Assembly: GCF_900115015.1 (NCBI RefSeq)
Contig: NZ_FOUZ01000013.1
Location: 1-64,000 of the forward strand
DNA from: Algoriella xinjiangensis
GTDB lineage: Bacteria; Bacteroidota; Bacteroidia; Flavobacteriales; Weeksellaceae
Direction: 5' to 3'
DNA: 64,000 nt
Part shown: one piece after another, positions 54,159-62,466 of the stretch
How the letters are laid out: every line of letters starts with the position of its first letter
Numbering within the stretch: position 1 is the first letter of the stretch
The notes under the pieces: generated by a model
The model's database searches: none
The model's input: only the letters and a program-made list of their open reading frames with translations
What the model was told of the DNA's origin: nothing
Made by a program: the position numbers and the translations under genes

Positions 54159-54201
54159 ACTAACTTTGCAACTTGGTTGCAGAATTTGCAAACTAACTTT
54201 G
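54157..54201 (+). promoter_or_regulatory. operator/promoter between the Fur gene and the P-type ATPase gene
   Basis: AAACTAACTTTG occurs twice (54157-54168 and 54190-54201), each ending in TAACTTTG, a -7 box match. Between them is a perfect palindrome TGCAAC-TTG-GTTGCA (54167-54181), and a further TTTGCA half-site follows. This fits autoregulation by the Fur-family protein. Which box is used is not known; the second lies 20 bp before the ATPase ATG. Confidence 0.6.
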
Positions 54202-54221
54202 TGCAATAAATAAAGATAGTT

Positions 54222-56156
54222 ATGGCGAATTGTAATAATTGTTGTTCTGTAGAAGAAAATCACGATCATTCTTCACACGATCATGACCACGAACACAATC
54301 ACGATAATAGTAAATTAATTTTAGGAATTAGTTTAGCAATTTTCTTTTTAGGATTAATCATTCAATATATTTTCAAACCATCTTGGTTCATCGATCATCA
54401 ATATATTCGATTGGCTTGGTACGGTGTTGCTTATGTTTTGGTTGCTTTTTCTGTTTGGAGAGAAGCGTTTGATTTAGCAAAAAAACTCGATTTTTTCAAT
54501 GAATTTTCATTGATGGGAATTGCAACTTTAGGTGCTTTTGTAATTGGCGAATATCCCGAAGGTGTTGCCGTAATGTTATTTTATACGATTGGCGAAATGT
54601 TTCAGGATGCTGCGGTAACCAAAGCAAAAGGAAATATAAAAGAGTTGTTAGACGTTCGACCAGATATTGCGCATGTTTTGCGAAATGGTAATTTCGAAAC
54701 TATAAAACCGCATGATGTTACAATTGGCGAAACAATACAAGTAAAAGTTGGTGAGAAAATTCCGTTAGATGGCGAATTAATTTCTGATAAAGGAAGTTTT
54801 AATACCGCAGCTTTAACGGGCGAAAGTAAACCATCTACCTACAAACTTGGCGAAACTGTTTTGGCAGGAATGTTAAATCTAGAAAATGTTGTAGAGATAA
54901 AAACAACAAAGAAATTTGAAGATAGTTCTATCGCAAAAATTCTTCAAATGGTTCAAGATGCGGCATCTAGAAAAGCACCAACAGAACTTTTTATCCGAAA
55001 ATTCGCAAAAATTTATACACCAATTGTTTTCTTTTTGGCATTGGCACTTGTAGTCATTCCATACTTTTTTGTAGACACTTATGTTTTTAGAGATTGGTTA
55101 TATCGCGGTTTGGTTTTCTTGGTTGTTTCTTGTCCTTGTGCTTTGGTAATTTCAGTTCCGTTAGGTTATTTTGGAGGAATTGGAGCAGCTTCTCGAAACG
55201 GAATTTTAGTAAAAGGTTCTAACTTTTTAGATTTAATTTCGAAAGTGAATACAGTTGTGATGGATAAAACGGGAACAATGACCGAAGGTGTTTTTGAAGT
55301 TCAAAAGATTGAAACAAATCTTGATCAAAAACATTTTTTAGACTATGTTTCTGCGTTAGAAAAACAATCAACACATCCAATCGCAAAAGCAATTGTTGCG
55401 AATCATCCTTCCGAATTAAAAGCGATAGAAGTTGAAGAAATTTCAGGAAAAGGATTGAAAGGTAAAGTAGATAATAAAGTTGTATTAGCAGGAAATGGCA
55501 AGTTATTGCATCATTTTTCTATTCAATATCCACAAGAAATAAATGATATTGTAGAAAGTATAGTTGTTGTTGCAATTGATGGTAAATATGCGGGTTATAT
55601 TACGATTGCCGATAAAGTAAAAGCTGATGCAAAGCAGGCTATTGCGCGTATGAAAGCATTAGGAGTTTCGAAAACAATTATGTTAAGTGGTGATAAAAAT
55701 ACAATTACACAAAATGTTGCGAAAGAAGTTGGAGTAGATGAAGCTTTTGGAGAATTATTACCAGAAGGAAAAGTAGAAAAAGTTGAGGCTTTGAAACAAA
55801 ATTCTAATCAAGTAATTGCTTTTGTTGGTGATGGTATAAATGATGCGCCCGTTTTGGCATTGAGTGATGTTGGTATAGCAATGGGCGGTTTGGGAAGTGA
55901 TGCTGCGATAGAAACAGCTGATATTGTCATTCAGACCGATCAACCATCAAAAATTGCAACGGCGATTAGTATTGGTCGCGAAACAAGAAAAATTGTAATT
56001 CAGAATATTGTTTTAGCAATGTCCGTAAAAGCAATTGTTTTATTTCTTGGTGCCGATGGTATTGCCAACATGTGGGAAGCTGTTTTTGCAGATGTTGGTG
56101 TAGCAATGCTCGCAATTCTGAATGCAGTTCGTATTCAGCGAATGAAATTTAAATAA
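54222..56156 (+). CDS. heavy-metal P1B-type ATPase
   Basis: 644 residues. The N-terminus replaces a usual HMA domain with a Cys/His-rich tail (CNNCC, then HDHSSHDHDHEHNHD). Transmembrane helices lead to the CPC motif (C304-P305-C306 in SCPCALVIS), the phosphorylated Asp348 in DKTGTMTEG, HPIAK of the nucleotide domain and the hinge GDGINDAPVLA. CPC with a His-rich tail is typical of zinc/cadmium/cobalt/lead transporters. Likely exports a divalent metal to the periplasm. Controlled with the Fur-family gene upstream. Confidence 0.92.
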   Translation: MANCNNCCSVEENHDHSSHDHDHEHNHDNSKLILGISLAIFFLGLIIQYIFKPSWFIDHQYIRLAWYGVAYVLVAFSVWREAFDLAKKLDFFNEFSLMGIATLGAFVIGEYPEGVAVMLFYTIGEMFQDAAVTKAKGNIKELLDVRPDIAHVLRNGNFETIKPHDVTIGETIQVKVGEKIPLDGELISDKGSFNTAALTGESKPSTYKLGETVLAGMLNLENVVEIKTTKKFEDSSIAKILQMVQDAASRKAPTELFIRKFAKIYTPIVFFLALALVVIPYFFVDTYVFRDWLYRGLVFLVVSCPCALVISVPLGYFGGIGAASRNGILVKGSNFLDLISKVNTVVMDKTGTMTEGVFEVQKIETNLDQKHFLDYVSALEKQSTHPIAKAIVANHPSELKAIEVEEISGKGLKGKVDNKVVLAGNGKLLHHFSIQYPQEINDIVESIVVVAIDGKYAGYITIADKVKADAKQAIARMKALGVSKTIMLSGDKNTITQNVAKEVGVDEAFGELLPEGKVEKVEALKQNSNQVIAFVGDGINDAPVLALSDVGIAMGGLGSDAAIETADIVIQTDQPSKIATAISIGRETRKIVIQNIVLAMSVKAIVLFLGADGIANMWEAVFADVGVAMLAILNAVRIQRMKFK

Positions 56157-56163
56157 TTTAAAT

Positions 56164-56199
56164 AAAAAAAATAAGCGACTATATGTCGCTTATTTTTTT
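56164..56199. terminator. bidirectional terminator
   Basis: AAAATAAGCGAC pairs with GTCGCTTATTTT with A and T runs. The ATPase and phosphatase genes converge on it. Confidence 0.85.
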
Positions 56200-56945
56200 A
56201 AATACAGATCTTCCATTAACTGGAGATCAACGCCTAATATATTTGTTAAATAATATTCTATAGTTCCAAATTCTTTCTTAATTGTCTGAAAAGCAGTTTC
56301 TAAATACACAGGATAAACCTCGATTAAGTATTTATAATCAGGATTAATTTTAAGCATATGTGCATACTTTTGTTCCAAACAAATATTAGAATCCATATAA
56401 TCCTCCATAATCGTATCAAAATCAACTTTTAAAGCAGCTAAAATCATTGCCGTAGCAAAACCAGTTCTGTCTTTTCCGGCTGTACAATGAAACAAAATTG
56501 GTGTTCTATTTTTGTGTTGTACAATATCAAAGAATTTCTTGTACTGTGATTGACACGTTTTATCCAAAACAAAATCTTGGTAAATAGTGCACATAAACTC
56601 TTTTGGATTAGAGATTCCTTCTCTAAATTGTTTCACTAAATTTTCAAAATGACCAGAAGAAATATCCAAATGAACCTCGTGATTACAACTATTCGGAATG
56701 TGATCTGGGTTTTTTGATCGTTCGTAAATTGTTCGTAAATCAATGATTGTTCTTATCGGAAAATCATTCAATACTTCTAAATCATTATCTGTTAAATTTG
56801 CTAAATCATCAGATCTGATTAACAATCCTTTTCTTAAAACTTGTTCGTCTTTGTTAATTATTCCGCCTAAATCTCTAAAATTAAATCCGCCTTCAAGAGA
56901 AAGAGTTCTTTCATTTAGAGCGATTGCGTTTAAAGTATTTTCCAT
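56190..56945 (-). CDS. tyrosine/lipid-type protein phosphatase
   Basis: 251 residues, cytosolic, no signal peptide. The active-site loop is HCTAGKDRTG with the nucleophile Cys154 and Arg160 (CX5R). FNFRDLGGI at the N-terminus is the usual opening of the Tyr_phosphatase3 group, which includes MptpB-like enzymes that accept phosphotyrosine, phosphoserine and phosphoinositides. It is a single-gene unit divergent from the siderophore-interacting protein. Confidence 0.9.
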   Translation of the reverse strand: MENTLNAIALNERTLSLEGGFNFRDLGGIINKDEQVLRKGLLIRSDDLANLTDNDLEVLNDFPIRTIIDLRTIYERSKNPDHIPNSCNHEVHLDISSGHFENLVKQFREGISNPKEFMCTIYQDFVLDKTCQSQYKKFFDIVQHKNRTPILFHCTAGKDRTGFATAMILAALKVDFDTIMEDYMDSNICLEQKYAHMLKINPDYKYLIEVYPVYLETAFQTIKKEFGTIEYYLTNILGVDLQLMEDLYLKK

Positions 56946-57074
56946 TGTTCTTCGTTTTTAGGTTGACAATTTCAACACCTAAAAGTTACAAGTTATATTC
57001 GGTATAGTGGTGTTAAAAAAAGTATAAGTTTTTACTTTAACACAACATTATTTTAATTCAATCTAAATTTAATT

Positions 57075-57082
57075 TATCTTCG
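57075..57082 (+). promoter_or_regulatory. weak -7 box of the siderophore-interacting protein gene
   Basis: TATCTTCG differs from TAnnTTTG at one base, 30 bp before the ATG. No Fur-like palindrome is obvious here. Confidence 0.35.
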
Positions 57083-57112
57083 CATAGAATTAGAATAAAT
57101 CTAAATAATCTG

Positions 57113-57955
57113 ATGGGAGATAAAGTTAAAATTGCGAAAGAAAAATTCATCTTAAGAAAGAAAGAATTTGTTACACCACATCTTATTCGCGTTTATCTAG
57201 AAAATAATGATGTTTCTTTTTTTGAGGATACAACATTAGGAGGAACATGTAAATTGTTGTTTCCACCACTTGGAATTCGTGATATTCACTATGCTGAGTA
57301 TGATGCAGAGAATAAAAAATGGATTTCGCCATCAGATAAATTCAAACCAGTTTCGCGCACTTATACGTTGCGAGATATTGATACAGAAAACAATCAAGTT
57401 GTTATAGATATTGCAAATCATGGGTTAAAAGGACCAGGTTCTCGTTGGGCAAATGAAGCAAAAGTTGGTGATATGATTGGAGTTTCGATGAAATCGAAGA
57501 AAAAAGAATTGGCACCTAAAGCAGATTTTATTCTTTTAGCAGCAGATTTAACAGGTTTACCCGTAATTTCTACAATTATTGAATCTTTATCTGCCAATAC
57601 AAAAGGAATAGTTTGTGTAGAAGTTCCGACAGAAAACGATATCCATACCATCGAAACAAAAGCTGATTTAGAATTTAAATGGATTATCAATCCAAATATC
57701 GGACAAGGAACCGCGTTGCATACCTTGGTAAATAGTCAAAAATACCCAAAACGTAAAGACGGAAAACGTTTTGCTTATGTTGCGGGAGAATCTAAATCTG
57801 TAAAAGAAATTAAATCTTTTTTTAAAGATGATTTAGAATGGAAAAAAGACGAATTTTACTGTACATCGCATTGGAAAGCTGGTAAAGCAGAGAAAAATCC
57901 ATTAGAAGACTGTCACGAAAAAATTGAACAAGAACTTTATATCAAAGTGTTTTAA
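57113..57955 (+). CDS. siderophore-interacting protein, FAD-dependent ferric reductase
   Basis: 280 residues. The N-terminal FAD-binding barrel includes SRTYTLRDID (Arg-x-Tyr-Thr flavin motif), DIANHG, and GPGSRWANEAKVGD. The C-terminal NAD(P)H-binding half has LLAADLTGLPVISTIIE, YVAGESKSVKEI and the terminal CTSHWKAGKAE. This is the ViuB/YqjH pattern: it reduces ferric siderophores in the cytosol to release iron. No siderophore synthesis or uptake gene is adjacent. Confidence 0.92.
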   Translation: MGDKVKIAKEKFILRKKEFVTPHLIRVYLENNDVSFFEDTTLGGTCKLLFPPLGIRDIHYAEYDAENKKWISPSDKFKPVSRTYTLRDIDTENNQVVIDIANHGLKGPGSRWANEAKVGDMIGVSMKSKKKELAPKADFILLAADLTGLPVISTIIESLSANTKGIVCVEVPTENDIHTIETKADLEFKWIINPNIGQGTALHTLVNSQKYPKRKDGKRFAYVAGESKSVKEIKSFFKDDLEWKKDEFYCTSHWKAGKAEKNPLEDCHEKIEQELYIKVF

Positions 57956-57977
57956 ATATTTCTCAATAATCTATTTT

Positions 57978-58010
57978 TAGAAAGCTTCATCTTTTGGTGA
58001 AGCTTTTTTT
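57978..58010 (+). terminator. terminator of the siderophore-interacting protein gene
   Basis: AAAGCTTCA (57981-57989) pairs with TGAAGCTTT (57998-58006), followed by T. Confidence 0.8.
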
Positions 58011-58048
58011 AGTGATTTATATGAGATAAAGTTAGTATAGAAAAACAA

Positions 58049-58080
58049 AAAAAAACCTGCTTTATAAAAGCAGGTTTTTT
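58049..58080. terminator. terminator of the RNase G gene
   Basis: AAAACCTGCTTT pairs with AAAGCAGGTTTT. It directly abuts the RNase G stop on the minus strand. Confidence 0.85.
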
Positions 58081-59652
58081 TTAATTTGATTCGTTGTAAA
58101 GTGTATTGTGATCCTTGTCTAAAAAATTAAATTGTAAAAATTTATAGGCATCTCTTGGAACAATTTTGATCCACTTTTTATGTTTAATAAACCATTTCAT
58201 CTGAATGCTTGGCAATCCATACTTCAAATACGAAGCGATAAAAGGATGGACATGTAAAGACATTTTCTTTAAGTCTTTATCTTTTCTTTCAAGGATATTC
58301 AAGAGCACTTGTTCAATTTTATCAATTGTAACGATTGGTGCTTCAACTTCATTCGATTCTTGGTTGGGATTTTCTTCAGTCGTAACAAAGTTCACTTCTG
58401 GTCGAACTCGTTGTCTTGTAATCTGAATCAATCCAAATTTACTTGGAGGCAAAATCTTATGTTTTGCTTTGTCTTTCGCCATTTCAGCTCGCAGATGTTC
58501 AAACAATTCTTTTTTATGTTCTGCATCTGTCATGTCTATAAAATCGACCACAACAATTCCTCCCATATCACGTAAGCGCAATTGACGTGCAATTTCCGAA
58601 GCCGCAATTTTATTCACTAAAAAGGCAGAATCTTCTTGATTTTTAGAATTTCTAGAGATATTTCCAGAATTTACATCAATCACATGCAATGCTTCCGTAT
58701 GTTCAATCACAAGGTATGCACCCTTAGATTGTGGAATTGTAACTGTTTTACCAAAAGCTTGTTTAATTTGTCTTTCGACATTAAACTTCTCAAAAATAGG
58801 AACAAATGGATCGTCGTATTCTTTTACCAGATTTATTTTATCTGGCGCAATAACTTCCAAATATTCACGCATTTCGTCCGCTAACTCAATATCATCAACA
58901 GAAATTTTAATAAAATCATCATTAAAATTATCTCTTAAAATAGAAGAAGCACGATCCATTTCGCTAAGAATTTTAGCTGGAGCCGTTTTTTTCTGAAGAT
59001 TTTTGAAGATTTGAGTCCATTTGTTTAACAAATAAGCCAAATCTGCTTGTAATTCTTCAGCATTTTTATCTTCTGCTACAGTTCTGATGATAACACCAAA
59101 ACCTTCGGGAGTTAAACTTTCTAAAATTTTGATTAAACGATCGCGTTCAGGTTTTGTTTTGATTTTTTGTGAAATCGAAACACGTTCCGAAAACGGAACT
59201 AAAACTAAATAACGACCAGCAATAGAAATTTCAGAAGTAATTCTTGGTCCTTTCGTATGGATTGGTTCTTTTGTAATTTGAACTAATACAGAGTCACCTG
59301 GCGCAAAAATATCAGTAATCTGACCATCTTTGTCAATCGGTTTTTCCATACGGAAGTTTTTCAATTTTTCGGTCTTGTACATTCCATTTCCTACAATTTT
59401 GTTGTAAGCATTTGACGAACGTATTTGTGGACCTAAGTCATGATAATGTAAAAATGCATCTTTAGAATAACCAATGTCAACAAAGGTTGCATTTAAACTA
59501 GGAGCTAATTTTTTGATTTTACCCAAGTAAATATCACCAACTGCAAAGCCATCATTTGCAGTATCTTGATGAAATTCCATCAGGCGTCCTTCATCTAAAA
59601 CTGCGATGCGTACTTGATCAGCTAAGGCTGAAATTACTAATTCTTTACTCAT
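58081..59652 (-). CDS. rng: ribonuclease G/E
   Basis: 523 residues from ATG 59652 (MSKELVISALADQVRIA); the frame opens at 59685, but a terminator hairpin for the upstream unit overlaps that stretch. The S1 domain (about 35-130) includes VGDIYLGKIKKLAPSLNATFVDIGYSKDAFLH. The catalytic Asp pair is in HVIDVNSGN and VVVDFIDMTD. The Zn-link CPxCxG motif after ITRQRVRPEV is absent, replaced by an acidic linker. It matures rRNA and degrades mRNA. Confidence 0.93.
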   Translation of the reverse strand: MSKELVISALADQVRIAVLDEGRLMEFHQDTANDGFAVGDIYLGKIKKLAPSLNATFVDIGYSKDAFLHYHDLGPQIRSSNAYNKIVGNGMYKTEKLKNFRMEKPIDKDGQITDIFAPGDSVLVQITKEPIHTKGPRITSEISIAGRYLVLVPFSERVSISQKIKTKPERDRLIKILESLTPEGFGVIIRTVAEDKNAEELQADLAYLLNKWTQIFKNLQKKTAPAKILSEMDRASSILRDNFNDDFIKISVDDIELADEMREYLEVIAPDKINLVKEYDDPFVPIFEKFNVERQIKQAFGKTVTIPQSKGAYLVIEHTEALHVIDVNSGNISRNSKNQEDSAFLVNKIAASEIARQLRLRDMGGIVVVDFIDMTDAEHKKELFEHLRAEMAKDKAKHKILPPSKFGLIQITRQRVRPEVNFVTTEENPNQESNEVEAPIVTIDKIEQVLLNILERKDKDLKKMSLHVHPFIASYLKYGLPSIQMKWFIKHKKWIKIVPRDAYKFLQFNFLDKDHNTLYNESN

Positions 59653-59670
59653 CAAAAAATTTATTTTTAA

Positions 59671-59710
59671 AAATGATAAAAGCACTTTCCAAATATTTTT
59701 GAAAAGTGCT
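59671..59710 (-). terminator. terminator of the HU unit
   Basis: AGCACTTT (59681-59688) pairs with AAAGTGCT (59703-59710). On the minus strand it is followed by TTTTATCATTTTT. It separates the HU/small basic protein unit from rng. Confidence 0.6.
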
Positions 59711-59751
59711 ATCTTGTAAAAAGATTAAATTTTTAATAGCTATGCTACTAA

Positions 59752-59844
59752 TTATTTTTTCTTTTTGTGTCTGTTAAGACGACGACGTTTTTTACGTTTG
59801 TGCGTCGCTACCTTATGTCTTTTACGTTTTTTTCCGCTTGGCAT
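59752..59844 (-). CDS. 30-residue AURKAIP1/COX24 (mS38-like) small basic protein
   Basis: 30 residues from ATG 59844 to TAA 59752-59754, starting MPSGKKRKRHKVATHKRKKR and ending NRHKKKK. Twenty-one of 30 residues are Lys, Arg or His. This is the short Bacteroidota protein annotated as AURKAIP1/COX24-domain, related to the mitochondrial small-subunit protein mS38, so a ribosomal role is likely; that is family knowledge, not seen here. It follows HU by 18 bp and precedes a terminator. Confidence 0.8.
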   Translation of the reverse strand: MPSGKKRKRHKVATHKRKKRRRLNRHKKKK

Positions 59845-59862
59845 GATACAATTATTTTATTG

Positions 59863-60159
59863 TTATTTGATTACGTTTGCTTCGCTAGTCTTAACATCTT
59901 CGATGAAAGTCTTAGCTGGTTTAAATGTTGGAACGTTATGAGCTGGAATAATGATAGAAGTCCCTTTTGTAATATTTCTACCAGTTTTTTCTGCTCTGGT
60001 TTTAATAGTAAAAGATCCAAATCCTCTTAAGTATACATTTTCTCCCTCTACTAATGATTTAATCACCTCCTCCATAAACGATTCTACCACTCTTTGAGTA
60101 TCGCTCTTTTCAAGTCCTAATTTACTTGAAATGTTATTTACTATTTCTGCCTTTGTCAT
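59863..60159 (-). CDS. HU/IHF family DNA-binding protein
   Basis: 98 residues from ATG 60159 (MTKAEIVNNISSKLGLEKSD); an earlier in-frame codon at 60198 lies inside the -7 box and is rejected. The DNA-binding arm LRGFGSFTIKTRAEKTGRNITKGTSIIIPAHNVPTFKPAKTF is typical, including the Arg-Asn...Pro turn. It bends and compacts DNA as a dimer. It is divergent from mutY. Confidence 0.94.
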   Translation of the reverse strand: MTKAEIVNNISSKLGLEKSDTQRVVESFMEEVIKSLVEGENVYLRGFGSFTIKTRAEKTGRNITKGTSIIIPAHNVPTFKPAKTFIEDVKTSEANVIK

Positions 60160-60195
60160 AATTCCTCTTATTATTCTTAAATTTGAAAGCGGGTG

Positions 60196-60203
60196 CAAAT
60201 ATA
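60196..60203 (-). promoter_or_regulatory. -7 box of the HU gene
   Basis: TATATTTG on the minus strand, followed by CACCC, 36 bp before the ATG. The same TATATTTGCACCC string occurs at the tRNA-Asn promoter. Confidence 0.55.
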
Positions 60204-60242
60204 CGATTGTATCTTAACAAAAAAAAGATTTTTTCAGTTTTT

Positions 60243-61283
60243 ATGAACTTCAACTATCTGATTTTGTCATATTTTGACAAGAATAAAAGAGATTTACCTT
60301 GGCGTGATACAATTGACCCATTTCGAATTTGGTTGTCAGAAATAATACTCCAACAAACAAGGGTTGACCAAGGTATGAAATTTTACAATAATTTCATACA
60401 AGAATTCGATACTATTTTCGATTTAGCAAAAGCTGATGAACAAAAAGTGCTAAAACTCTGGCAAGGACTAGGGTATTATTCGCGTGCCAGAAATTTACAT
60501 TTCACGGCACAACATATTGCCACAGAATTAAATGGTGTTTTTCCATCTAATTTTACAGATCTAAAAAAGTTAAAAGGAGTTGGCGATTATACAGCGGCTG
60601 CAATAGCATCAATAGTTAACAAAGAAGCTGTACCAGCGGTAGACGGTAATATGTTTCGTGTTTTTGCGCGTTATTTTAACATTGATGATGATATAAGTTC
60701 GCCAAAAACAAAGAAGATTTTTTGGGATTTAGGCATGGAAATTATCGATCAAAAAAGACCAGGAGATTTTAATCAAGCGGTGATGGATTTGGGCGCGACA
60801 ATTTGTACTCCAAAATTACCAAAATGCGATATTTGTCCATTAAATGAATCGTGCGAAGCCTTGAGATTGAATAAAGTACTTGACTTGCCAGTTAAGTTAA
60901 AAAAGACAAAAATATCTAACCGTTTTTTGCACTTTATAGTTATTGAAAATGATGATAAAATTGCTTTATGCAAACGTAATGGTAACGATGTTTGGCGCAA
61001 TTTATTTACTTTTCCACTTGTAGAAACAACCACAGATTTGTTGGATAAAGGCTTTGTTTTAGAGACCGAATTAGATGATAATTTGAGCTTTATTTCGGAA
61101 GAAAAACACATTTTATCGCATCAAAATTTATTTATAAAATATTGGAAATTAAATGTATCTTTAGTAGAAATAAACAATTTAGCAAAGGATTTAGCGTTCG
61201 AAATGATCTCTTTTAATGACATTGAGCATTATCCGCTTCCTAAACCAATAGAAAAATTTATAAATAAATATTATTTGGATTAA
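60243..61283 (+). CDS. mutY: A/G-specific adenine glycosylase
   Basis: 346 residues from ATG 60243 (MNFNYLILSYFDKNKRDLPWR). Removes adenine mispaired with 8-oxoguanine. Glu33 in LSEIILQQTRV and Asp134 in AVDGNMFRV are the catalytic pair, GVGDYTAAAIAS is the helix-hairpin-helix, and the 4Fe-4S ligands C188, C195, C198 and C204 have the CX6CX2CX5C spacing. A NUDIX-like 8-oxoG recognition domain follows (about 225-346). It leads a run with ssb and gldD. Confidence 0.95.
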   Translation: MNFNYLILSYFDKNKRDLPWRDTIDPFRIWLSEIILQQTRVDQGMKFYNNFIQEFDTIFDLAKADEQKVLKLWQGLGYYSRARNLHFTAQHIATELNGVFPSNFTDLKKLKGVGDYTAAAIASIVNKEAVPAVDGNMFRVFARYFNIDDDISSPKTKKIFWDLGMEIIDQKRPGDFNQAVMDLGATICTPKLPKCDICPLNESCEALRLNKVLDLPVKLKKTKISNRFLHFIVIENDDKIALCKRNGNDVWRNLFTFPLVETTTDLLDKGFVLETELDDNLSFISEEKHILSHQNLFIKYWKLNVSLVEINNLAKDLAFEMISFNDIEHYPLPKPIEKFINKYYLD

Positions 61284-61319
61284 CTTTGTATCTTACAAGC
61301 CACTAAACAACCTATAACT

Positions 61320-61769
61320 ATGAATGGAACAACGAATAAAGTACTTTTAATTGGAAATTTAGGAGATGATTTAAAATTGCATCACTTTGACGAACAAAAT
61401 TGTATTGGACGATTTCCTATCGCAACAACGGAATCATATATTTCGAGAACGGGAGAGCGAATTACAGAAACTGAATGGCATAACATTGTGACGCGAAATA
61501 AATTAGCGGAATTATGTGATCGTTACCTTAAAAAAGGAGACAAAGTTTTTGTAGAAGGTCGTATCAAAACAAGAAAGTGGGATGATAATGGACAAACTCG
61601 TTATACAACAGAAATTGTTGCAAATTCGATTGAGTTTTTAACGCCAAAAGTTGAAAATGAACACCGTCAAAATACGCAAAGTGATCAAAATAAAACTAAT
61701 CAATCTCAAAACACAACAGTTGTCGATCCTCCATTTTTAGCTGAAGGAGAGGACGATTTGCCTTTTTAG
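61320..61769 (+). CDS. ssb: single-stranded DNA-binding protein
   Basis: 149 residues. OB-fold domain to about 110 (NKVLLIGNLGDDLKLHHF, ETEWHNIVTRNKLAELCDRYLKKGDKVFVEGRIKTRKW), a Gln/Asn-rich linker, and the acidic tip EGEDDLPF used to recruit replication and repair proteins. It lies 36 bp after mutY. Confidence 0.95.
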   Translation: MNGTTNKVLLIGNLGDDLKLHHFDEQNCIGRFPIATTESYISRTGERITETEWHNIVTRNKLAELCDRYLKKGDKVFVEGRIKTRKWDDNGQTRYTTEIVANSIEFLTPKVENEHRQNTQSDQNKTNQSQNTTVVDPPFLAEGEDDLPF

Positions 61770-61820
61770 AAATTAAAAAAATAAATGATTTTTACAAAAC
61801 TTAACGTTTTACGTCATACA

Positions 61821-62393
61821 ATGAATTTTAAAACTATAATAGCATTATGTAGTAGTGCTATTTTTTTTGTGTCTTGCAATAAAAATGAAGATGTTGCAAA
61901 GCCTTTGGGCGAAATTAGATTAGAATATCCAACCCAAACGTATGTGCAGTTTGCAGAAAATGCACCTTATACTTTTCAGTATTCTAATTTCGGGAAAATA
62001 GTAAAAGGTAAGCAGCAAAATTGGTATGTTGTTTCGTATCCTAAGATGAAAGCAACAATTTATCTGACATATTTTCCGATTAATTCGCCACAAGATTTGA
62101 TTGTCAAAATCAAGGAAAGTGAGCGTTTTGTGCAAGATCAGACGGTTAAAGCAAGTTTTATATCGCCTCAAGAATTTTCATTTCCTAAGAAACGTGTTTT
62201 TGGTACATTATATGAATTAGGAGGAGAGTCTGCCATTAATATGCAGTTTCATGCAACAGATAGTGTCAAAAATTTTATTACGGGTTCGGTTTATTTCAAA
62301 ACTCAACCAAAACCAGATTCACTTGCTCCAGCAGTAGATTATATCAAAAAAGATGTGAAAAAATTGCTTGAAACATTGGAATGGAAAAAATAA
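61821..62393 (+). CDS. gldD: gliding motility lipoprotein GldD
   Basis: 190 residues from ATG 61821, which gives a compact lipoprotein signal (MNFKTIIALCSSAIFFVSC); an ATG at 61785 would add 12 residues. The mature sequence (LGEIRLEYPTQTYVQF, PYTFQYSNFGKIVKG, NWYVVSYPKMKATIYLTYFPI, ELGGESAINMQFHATDS) is GldD, an essential lipoprotein of Bacteroidota gliding. In many flavobacteria ssb and gldD are separated by gldE; here only about 50 bp lie between them. Confidence 0.88.
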   Translation: MNFKTIIALCSSAIFFVSCNKNEDVAKPLGEIRLEYPTQTYVQFAENAPYTFQYSNFGKIVKGKQQNWYVVSYPKMKATIYLTYFPINSPQDLIVKIKESERFVQDQTVKASFISPQEFSFPKKRVFGTLYELGGESAINMQFHATDSVKNFITGSVYFKTQPKPDSLAPAVDYIKKDVKKLLETLEWKK

Positions 62394-62417
62394 AAGTGGC
62401 TGATAAATAAAAACAAT

Positions 62418-62425
62418 TAATTTTG
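62418..62425 (+). promoter_or_regulatory. -7 box of rseP
   Basis: TAATTTTG matches TAnnTTTG, about 42 bp before the ATG. Confidence 0.45.
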
Positions 62426-62466
62426 TAGTCATTATAAAAATACAATATAAATAAATTTAGAATAAT

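Noticed and set aside
60160-60198. Longer HU protein starting at 60198
   Set aside because: The start codon would lie within the -7 box; HU proteins begin at MTKAEIV.
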